The notes under the pieces were generated by a model. It saw only the letters and a list, made by a program, of their open reading frames with translations, was not told the DNA's origin and searched no databases. DNA of 64,000 nucleotides from Chamaelirium japonicum (taxonomy: Eukaryota > Streptophyta > Magnoliopsida > Liliales > Melanthiaceae): the NCBI GenBank assembly GCA_947650365.1, contig OX393551.1, positions 65,845,094 through 65,909,093 of the forward strand, given 5' to 3'. Of the stretch, positions 56,094-64,000 are shown one piece after another; position 1 is the first letter of the stretch, and each line of letters begins with the position of its first letter. Both the position numbers and the translations under genes were made by a program.

Positions 56094-59000
56094 GTATATG
56101 TAATGATCAGACTCCGTAGCTAGCTTTCGCTAAGTACACCATGTCGTTTATTATTATAATATTGTTAGTAGTTAAAAAATTGTTCCTTGTTATGGTTGTG
56201 CATGTGTTGTGTTGGACCTGGCTTGAGTTGGACCTGACCATGGATCCAGGTCGCGAGGCGACATGGTGTTGACTGTATGATTGTGCAGACGTGTGTGTGC
56301 GCGGACTCATGCGCACAGGTGTTGAGCATGAGTATCCTATTTAGTCTTTAATTAATTAATTGTATATGTGATGCGACCTAGGTGTCCACCTGTAGCGACT
56401 CGTCGCCATGTGGCGCAAGATGCGAGACCCAACCAATGCTTCGATATAGGGCTGATGGGTTCCTCGACTTACCGATTCGACTAGATCGGGTCATCTTGGT
56501 TTTCGAAATTATAGGCCGACTCCTCGGGTTCAAACTCCTTTTTTTCCTCGGCCATCGGATTTCGATCTGACGCACCAAAATCATCTCAACTCAAACCCCA
56601 CCACACACCACTAAAAAAAACTCCAACTACACCCTTTCAACCAACCCTGTAGCTATCCCATATTCCCATACACACCCTTTCAATCCCATTCAACCCACTC
56701 CCATCCAGCCACACACCCTTTCAACCTCCCCTTTAACCCACCCCATTCACCAACCTTTTAAACCAATTCAGCAACCCTTGCCAAATCCCCTTCAACCAAA
56801 CCCAGCTTCATCAAAAATCATCCCTCCAAACACCTCTCAACCGAACCCCTGTACACCCCAAAAGGAAATCCAGTCAACCCTCTCCCTCTCTCTAATCCCT
56901 CTCCCGTACAACCCTGCATCAGCCAACCCATCTTCCCATCTCCTTCACACCACTCAACCCCCTCTTTCTCCATTTCTCACTCCACCTCCCCCTTCTCCCT
57001 CATGCCATTGACCCCTCCCTCACACTCTCTTATGTCCTCTCTCTGCCTCCCCCTCATCCCTAAAACCAGGCTCTAGCCCTAGTCCTAGTGTTCAGCCCCC
57101 ATCTCACCCATATCACCTGCACGCCACTGCACCCTTCTCCCTTTAAATCCGACCCCCTTTCACCCAATCTCTCTCTCATTCTCATCGTCACATCTCCAGC
57201 CCTCTTATCCACTCTCGATCTCCCTCCCTCCCTCTTCTTCTTCGCTGTGTTGTGTGCTTTCACCAGGTGGCCGGTATGGAGGAGTCCCAATCAGCTGCAA
57301 GGTGGCTTCCCCTCCCTTTTCTCTTCCATCCTTCATTTTTCTCCTAAATCACATCCCTCATCTTTAATTCTGATGTCCCTCTCTGATCTGGACTCTTACC
57401 TCTCATTCCTTCGATTCCAGCCGACTCAAAGGAGCTGCAGCCGACCCTTTTCTCCTGTTCGGGCGGTAGCCCGGATTGGAGGAGCTAGTCGTGAGGAAGA
57501 GCAATAATGGTGCAGAGGAGCCTCTGCGATAGCAGGTCAGCCCCTCCTTTGCCTCCTCGCTCTCCCCTTTAATTGAGCCAGCCCAATCACCCCTTCGTCT
57601 TTGTTTTGCTGCTATGACGACCATCGGCCATGTGGCCGACGACTTAGCCGCTCAATAACAACGACCATCGACCAGCCCCGCCTCGCCTACCATTAACCAC
57701 TTATCAATGTGATTTCATTTGGGGCCGAAGCCCTTCTACTGTGATGGATCGTAGCGGTCCACTTTTCCCCCATTTCCATGGCTAAATGTTGTAACCCGAT
57801 CAGCACTAGTCATAATGATGCAAACGGTGAACCATAGCCAGCCATTGACGCGGCTCAGGCCATCGAGGGATTCTCATCCCTCTATCTGGTTCGATCTAGA
57901 GGAATAATGTGGACAACACAATGATTGATTATTTCAGGATTTGGAGGTATTTTCTGAATTATTTTTGTTGTGCCAGTCGTGCCTTATGTATGGCGGCACG
58001 CCACGATCATCCCCTTGCACCAACGTTGCCAACCTTGGAATTCGACCGAGCGAGGCATGAAATCCGAGTATAGGCTTGGTGAGGCTCATTTGTTTGTTAT
58101 TAAGCAAACCCGACCATATCAGCACCCAAGCCTGAGGGCATCTTGGGTAATTGATGAATCGAACCCCGACCTGACTTAAACCCTTCTTGCATGACTCTTT
58201 AAAATAGTAGACTAGTAACACGGGTCGGTGCACTTGTCAGCCTTTATTCATGTCAATTTGGTGGACTCGAGTAGAGGATAGCAGTAGACTGTGTGCGTCG
58301 ATCAAGTGACACTCGCATCATAATCTAACTACTAGTTTGGATAGTCTAGTTAAACTAATGGTAGGTGTTCATGACACTACATAGTCAGCATGCGGGTTGC
58401 GCCGGACTCGTCGCATGTGGTCAAGCGAACCCCGTCTTGCATGCGGAGTTGTGAGTTCGGCGACACATGCATTAAAAAATAATTAATTAATATTTTTTCA
58501 CGGACACCTTGCATGCCATCCCCTTAAATTTAAGTCATTAATAAAATAATAACTAATGGCAGGTGTGGCTACCACCCTCCCGGCAAGATTGTGAGGATCA
58601 TACCTAAATTGGGTTACAAGGGAGAGTTTATTTTACTATATATATATATCATGCAATGTGGATTGTGAGTGAGGTGTAAGTCCCGGGTTAAATTGTTGAA
58701 AATGAGATAGGGACCTCGTGCATGGAAGGGTCGTGAACCACCCTGCGTGCATAGTCGAAGATCAGTAGATTAGGGGTCACTGGCACGGGTTTTGATAAAG
58801 CCAATAGGAGTAGCCCTCAAGTAGGGATTGCCCTAGCAATCCCGTCATAGGGTAGTTAAAGTCCCCATAGTGAAGCAAGTTGGGCGGTAGAACTCCACCG
58901 TGAAAGAAGGAAAAAACCTTATGATCATCTGGGGGTATTTTGTGCATGGTTGTGGTGGATGCACGTCGAGAAAGTTGGACCTCTACATCGAAATAAAAAG

Positions 59001-59375
59001 CCCTATAGTAATGCTCGAACGGGGGCAGGATGAACAAAATATCCGGGGTTCACAATAGGATATATTACTCTTCTAATGGATTAATTGATGTTAGACTATG
59101 GACTGCATAGAATGATAACCTAGTGACATTAGGCTTTGCATAAGAACATAGATGTTGCATGGACACTTAGGTTATGCTTGAGAACATAGCATGCCAATTA
59201 AGCTATTCAGTAAACCGTTTTAAAATATGGTCTTTACTAGTTCTTAGATTGTCAGCTTGTTACTAGCCATTAAATTGGCTGACATCCCCAAGGATTAATG
59301 GGGGGCTACTCATTTCAAAGAGTAAACTCTCTTGCATGTTAGTATCAGAGCTGGAGTACTGGTAGCGGTTATGGA

Positions 59376-60461
59376 CAGTGTTGTCAAGGCGACGAGGCGC
59401 GCCTGAGGCGCAAGGGGCCGCTAGAGCCTGAGGCGCAAGGCGCACGCCTTAGTGTGTAAGGCGCAAAAATATATAATTTGCTTTAAAAATTAATAATAAT
59501 TGTCAAAAATTTCTAAAATTCATAAAAAAGATATATTTTATGAAAAAAAAGAAATATGACCATTTTTCAACTAAATCAATGCAAGCCACAAGGTATACAC
59601 TAACTCATAAATCATAACTAGTGTGGTCATCAAATGAATAATTTATTTTAGGCAACATGCCAACATCATATTCATAAAATGAAATGATACATTACTCATA
59701 AGCAATGCTTTGAAAACCGGACCGGACCGGGCGGTTCAACCGGTTTGGACCGGAACCGGAACATGTTTTGGTTCGGTCTTTGAATAAACCGGTTTGTATG
59801 TTAACCTAGGAATCAAACCTTCCCATTGAAGAATTTAGTAGATATCTATATAAAAAAACATATTTTCATACGGTTCAAAACGGTTGAACCACCGGTTTGA
59901 ACCGATTTGGACCAAACTGGATGCATTTTCGGTTCGTCTTCCGGTTCGGTTTTGAAAACACTGCTCATAAGTGATAATTGATAAGTGAGAACTCATAACC
60001 AATGAGTAACAAAATCATCCATGAACCATGATAAGTTAACATTGTCTTAATTCTTAAACAGTTAAACCATTTAAATATATCAAGAAGTACTAGTACTAAA
60101 AAACAGAGGACACGTTCGCAAAAATAAACAAAGGACATAAATCATAAAACCACCCAATCACTCATCATCAAATAAACCTCCACATCATCTTGATTGGTAT
60201 GGCCATCCGCATCTCCAAAATGCGCTTCTTCTTCAACAAACCGATAAAAAAAAAAACTAAAAAAAAAAACGGAAAAAAATCAAACACAATAAGGCGCGTG
60301 CCTTGTCCGCCCTGCGCCTGGTTCATGAGGCGCTAAAAGGTGCGCCTGAGCCACGCCTTGCTGTGCTCGCAGCTCGCCTCACCAGGAAACGCCTGAGGCG
60401 CATATGGCTGAATCGCCTTGAGGTGCGCCTGCGCGCGCCTCACTGCGCCTTGACAACTATG
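59376..60461. mobile_element. Non-autonomous hAT element, 1,086 bp, containing a second hAT MITE
   Basis: The TIRs are cagtgttgtcaaggcg at the left and the reverse complement of cgccttgacaactatg at the right. The 8-bp TSD gttatgga is perfect (59368-59375 and 60462-60469). Subterminal regions are dense in gaggcgc/gcgcctc. No transposase. Confidence 0.9.
59703..59963. mobile_element. hAT MITE, 261 bp, nested in a hAT element
   Basis: The TIRs are caatgctttgaaaaccggac and the reverse complement of ccggttcggttttgaaaac plus actg. The 8-bp TSD ctcataag is perfect (59695-59702 and 59964-59971). The interior is made of ccggttYgaaccgg-type inverted repeats. Confidence 0.92.
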
Positions 60462-60997
60462 GTTATGGAGTCGGTTGTCATGGTTTTCCTTTTGTAGTAG
60501 CAGTTGTAGACTTTTTGCCCTATAACTCTATTATTAGAATAAGATATCTTTGTGTGGTTTAGTTTATATTCTATTGCAATGATCCGCTGTGAAACTCCTT
60601 TGGGTATGCCTCTCCTCAAGGCCCTAAGCTTAGGATAGATCACATGAAAATATAATAATATATAAATGGCCAAATTGATCAACCATGTAGATAGGACCAC
60701 CAGACTGATGCACCCGAGTGTCAGGGAGTGGGTAGGTTGGCTCGCCGTCGAAGGCTTAGCGTCGTGCTCCCTTAAAAGGACTTCTGTTAACATGTAGCGG
60801 CACCGACGTGTCACACATACTGAGAGGATAGTTTAAAGGTTGAGTTTGTTTTCTCCCCCTTTCAATTTTCACATGTGTGTAAGAGCGCAATAGCCTTGTG
60901 AGATCTCCAACTTGGTGGACCAAAACCGAAACCCTTCTCCTCTTTTTCACCTCACACAGCAGAGATTGGTGCCAGATTTATGAGGCGTGACAATATA

Positions 60998-61070
60998 TAT
61001 TCCAATAATGAACTAGTGTGTGTGTATTCCAATAATGAACTAGTGTGTGTGTGTATTCCAATAATGGACT
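60998..61070 (+). repeat. Short tandem repeat, ~28-bp unit, three copies
   Basis: The unit is tattccaataatgaactagt plus (gt)n. It starts at the edge of the LTR copy and includes part of its flanking duplication. Confidence 0.8.
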
Positions 61071-61806
61071 ACAACGCTTTACATAGTGTGGTGAAAAAGG
61101 TATATTGGAGGGAAATTAAACTAGGAGAGCAAAGACCCAAACTTTGGTTGAAATTCTCTCCTTTGAAGAGGTTTTTGAGGTTCCTATTCCGGAATACCCC
61201 AATAATGTTTTTTCTTTGGGGCTCAAGATCGTTATCAGTTTTGGTTTTTTGACTCGTAATTTGTGCCTCAAAGACGAATGGACTTCCGTTATGTTAATCC
61301 TTCCTTGCCTTCTTCCCTTCCATTTGTCTAGACTCTTTCGAGTCTAGGGAATCTTGAAGGTTGTTCCTTGGTTAAATGAGCTACAATTGCATGACCATTA
61401 ACTCATTAAGCTAAGTTTCCTTGCCTATCGACTGGCCTTCAGAATTCCTAGCAGATGCCTCTCATACAATGTTTCCTTGGCCATGAATTCCAAACCAATT
61501 TGTGGATGTTCTTTGTTGAATGGGAATCTGTTGTAAAATTGTGCAGACCTTTACGGATCAGACTTTGATTCATAAACCTGATTCCATATATACAAGATAA
61601 GGCTTGCTGGTTAAGGGACCCCAACAGGTTTTTCTTTGGCAATTCTTTAGTCCTCAAGTGTGGCTTGTTTTCTTGGGGTTTGTAATGTTATTGATTTTCT
61701 GATGCATTTTTTTTTGTTCGCAAATTTGCATTTGAAAATATCTTTTGTGCCCAATGCCGTAGGCTTTGCTTTATGAAATAATCTTTCCGGTTGACTGTTT
61801 TTGACA
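61071..61806. other. Presumed intron or upstream sequence of the TMEM230-like gene
   Basis: No separate gene was recognised. The end (ttgactgtttttgacag at about 61790-61807) is a good pyrimidine-rich splice acceptor. Confidence 0.45.
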
Positions 61807-61880
61807 GGAATATCTACTCTCTTGGACCTTTTTCTTCTGTGCATAGAGACATATTTAAGCACCTGGGTGGGCTGATAACT

Positions 61881-62154
61881 ATGGCATCACGACGCAACGT
61901 TCGTTATTCTCCTCTCACTGGAGAAGAGAGGGATGACGATAGTGAAATGAGGAAAGACGAAGACCTTCGGTTTGCTTACAATCCAAAGGCCTTTGACAGA
62001 GTTCCATGGAAGTCAATCGCCCTTGCACTTTTTCTTCTCGCCTTGGGATCACTTCTTCTCTTTCTCTCCTACTTCATCTTCACTGGTCACATGGGGGGTG
62101 ATCGATCCCAAGCATATGGCCTGTTTGTGCTTGGCATACTTGCATTCCTTCCTG
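61881..62154 (+). CDS. TMEM230-like small membrane protein, first coding exon (gene continues past the window)
   Basis: The exon encodes 91 residues plus one base: MASRRNVRYSPLTGEERDD, an acidic stretch, then FAYNPKAFDRVPWKSIALAL and a transmembrane helix (about residues 41-63, LFLLALGSLLLFLSYFIF). A TGHMGGDRSQAYGLFVLGIL hairpin and second helix follow, up to FLPG. The order fits the TMEM230/DUF872 family, two-pass proteins of about 115-120 residues in Golgi and endosomal vesicles. The exon ends in cctg|gtacac, a donor in the Gly codon where the family continues with an FYETR-type motif, and that exon was not found before 64000. The ATG lies 73 bp after a splice acceptor at 61807, so the first exon is probably non-coding. 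A read-through frame to 62198 is intron. Confidence 0.85.
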
Positions 62155-63176
62155 GTACACATCATACACTTTGTTTTGCTTTACTTCTCTATCTATAACT
62201 TTTGTCATATTTATAGTCTTCTCAAGCAAGCAGTCAATGTAAATGTGTAAACTTTTGGTGGTTATTTTTTTCCGATAATTGCATCATCTGGAAACATGTG
62301 TTACTTTGTGAAACTTGTCATGCATTTGATGATTATCTTCGAGCACAAAAAGTTTACTGTGGCAATAGTTAGGTTTTTTTTCAACCTCTGGAACTAGAAT
62401 CTGTGTAGAATCGTAGATACTCTGTACTTTGTAAATGATTGTTTCATTGCTAGCTGCTTAATTATAAAAGATTTTGTAGCCCTGTGTGTTATATGTGGCC
62501 AGTTACCATAGCCTCTCTAAAAAGTTGAACTAACAGAGAGTGGAGAATTTGCATGATGGAAAATATTCATCCTTTGAATGCTCGATTTTTTCTTGTGTGT
62601 GCAAGTCCATCTTCAGTAGGCAATGAGCTTTGACTAAGTATACAAAGAGTCAGGAATTAATGGTTAGAAAAGTAACTGTGCCCAAGTCATGTTTGAGAGG
62701 AAAACGATTTTCCATTCATGTGCTTGTAGCAGAATCGAGATTCTGAAACGAGTTAAAGATAATGATTTCAATTTTTACATGTGACAAAGTTAAGGATCAA
62801 AGTACGGCAGTTACCTATTTTGCAAATTTGTGCTGCTAGTGAATAAGGCCTAAAAGAAGCATCTTTAGTAAAGGTTGATTGTGTTTAACTTGTATATCCA
62901 TACATAGTGTAAAACAATTTCCTCTTTATACTGTTTGAAACACATCTTTCTTGTTAAATTATTTTATCTATAAAGCTATTGATATCATGGAATGTAAAAG
63001 GAAGAAGAAATGTTGCACTCCAGGCCTACATATACAATTACATATAGGAAAACAAATAGAATGAATTTGGATGTATCTGCCATTTAGTCATTGCATTGAT
63101 ATTGAATTTGGAGTTTGGCATAATTAGTACATCATCCTCTTGGACCTAGTCACCTAGTGGAACCCAAAATGCCGTA
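62155..63176 (+). other. Intron of the TMEM230-like gene, first part
   Basis: AT-rich sequence without other gene signals. Confidence 0.55.
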
Positions 63177-63526
63177 GGGTCCGTTCTTCTGGCGAGACAT
63201 AAATGGGATGGGAAATTCATTTACTTGAGACATTCATGTGCAAGGACAATGATGTCTCGGGAAATTAAATGCCTCATGTTCTTTTCAGCTGGGCAAATCC
63301 ATCTAAATTTTTGATGGATCAAATAGATCTCGGCAAATAATGTATTGCCCACGGTGGGCAATCAATGTCCGACCAATTTTGGTGGGACTTGTGCCATCAA
63401 ACTAGGAAAAAAAGAAATCTTGAAAAACCATTTACCTGTGACATTGGACAAATGAATGTGGCACAAAGTGAGATTACCTGAGTAAATCAATGTCCAACCT
63501 AATTTACTCACCAAAAGAACGGACCC
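63177..63526. mobile_element. TIR MITE in the intron, probably Harbinger/Tourist-like
   Basis: The left end gggtccgttcttctggcgag is inverted at the right end (ctcaccaaaagaacggaccc). The interior repeats ttacctgag/acttgagacattc-type words in inverted order. The flanks gta and tta resemble a 3-bp target duplication. No coding capacity. Confidence 0.72.
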
Positions 63527-64000
63527 TTAAAGATGTTCCAAACATCTTTGATCTCATGAGAAGCATGTATTTGAGTTTGAAAATAGTACAACCCTGAACT
63601 AAAGGAGTCCAATTTTTTTTTTTGCTAATGTGGTCTAAGGAAATTACAATGAGGTAACGTACAATGAAAACTCAAAATAAAAAATAAAAATAGAAATATA
63701 TGAAAGAACTGTGATAAAACAGTTAAATAGATAGAACAGTAAGGAAGGCTACATAGAGAATAATTTGATGTTGAGAATATAGACGCAAAAGGATTGGACA
63801 TGATAATAAGAAATGTCCATGAGACTGAAGACGAAAACACGTATGGACATATTATGTTCTCATATTAGGCTATTAGATGAGGACAATAAAATTGAGGATG
63901 TATTGAGTTACTTTATTGTGTTGGATAACATAGCTGGACTCTATAGAGGGCATCATTAAAGATGAGCTTATGGCCATAATCTTGGCTAGATGTGTGAATT
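63527..64000. other. Intron or intergenic tail of the window
   Basis: AT-rich. No family-like second exon for the TMEM230-like gene was seen here. Confidence 0.4.

Larger units (their letters stand above)
56099..60992. mobile_element. Inverted, diverged copy of the long Gypsy-type LTR (solo), with nested hAT elements
   Basis: The reverse complement aligns colinearly with 24672-27892. Both share tgtcacgcc at one end, gtgtgaggtga, a cgacggcgagcc phrase, ccttgaggagaggc, a gtgtccatgcaa word, an aaccccggatattttgt-type word, and a tRcgaaaRNct...attaca end. The flanks gtata and atata differ at one base of five. The 4.9-kb length is explained partly by the 1.1-kb hAT nest at 59376-60461. It is another solo LTR, older-looking than the plus-strand copy. 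No gag or pol. Confidence 0.72.

Noticed and set aside
59338-59360. tagtatcagagctgg as a primer-binding site marking an LTR end
   Set aside because: The related copy at 24672-27892 has no such site at the aligned place, and sequence homology runs straight through it.
61791-62198. Full 135-codon frame starting at 61791 as the TMEM230-like protein
   Set aside because: The family start MASRRNVRYSPL is at 61881. The first 30 codons lie in intron and 5' UTR across a splice acceptor, and the last 14 codons are beyond a splice donor.

Overview
The window is nuclear DNA of a flowering plant. It holds few genes and many transposons: plant Copia and Gypsy relics, Cassandra elements with a 5S rRNA-like domain, hAT, Mutator and Helitron derivatives, and plant-specific gene families (organellar mTERF, CSLD, EXO70). 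The mTERF genes are single-exon, GC-rich at the 5' end and AT-richer toward the 3' end. That gradient is common in monocots and some magnoliids, but I cannot name the species. Everything was read by eye, so boundaries of degenerate elements are approximate unless a target-site duplication (TSD) is quoted.

Layout: 1-2.45 kb is AT-rich, with degenerate repeats. 2.5-3.5 kb is a decayed, tandemly duplicated piece of a cellulose synthase-like D (CSLD) gene on the minus strand. A fold-back MITE (3.70-3.97 kb) sits just upstream of mTERF gene A (4.13-5.29 kb, plus strand). 5.3-14.1 kb is intergenic, with Helitron scraps, a LINE 3' end, a tandem duplication and a hAT element. mTERF gene B (14.28-15.47 kb, minus) is followed by a 14-kb transposon nest (15.7-29.9 kb): a Tat-type Gypsy relic split by a young Copia element, then a ~190-bp tandem array split by a Cassandra element that is itself split by a 3.2-kb Gypsy solo LTR, then a ~95-bp minisatellite. 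mTERF gene C (30.08-31.20 kb) and gene D (34.39-35.53 kb), both minus, flank four head-to-tail Helitrons and a fold-back element. 35.6-41.4 kb holds TIR elements, a complete Cassandra and a large Gypsy-type solo LTR. A second young Copia element (41.38-47.23 kb) precedes mTERF gene E (47.74-48.89 kb, minus). From 49 kb come a hAT element, a Mutator-like element carrying an EXO70 gene fragment, a GC-rich putative promoter/5'-UTR exon, a short non-autonomous LTR element, and an inverted copy of the 3.2-kb Gypsy LTR holding two nested hAT elements. The window ends with the first coding exon of a TMEM230-like membrane protein gene (61.88-62.15 kb, plus), whose remaining exon lies beyond the window.

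The common thread is a local expansion of five intact mTERF genes, predicted organelle-targeted nucleic-acid-binding proteins acting on organellar transcripts. The family has expanded by duplication and sequence exchange: gene D looks like a B/C mosaic, and C and D share their 3' flank down into transposon-derived minisatellite sequence. The LTR elements are treated as fossils. Both Copia elements look young from their LTRs but are broken.
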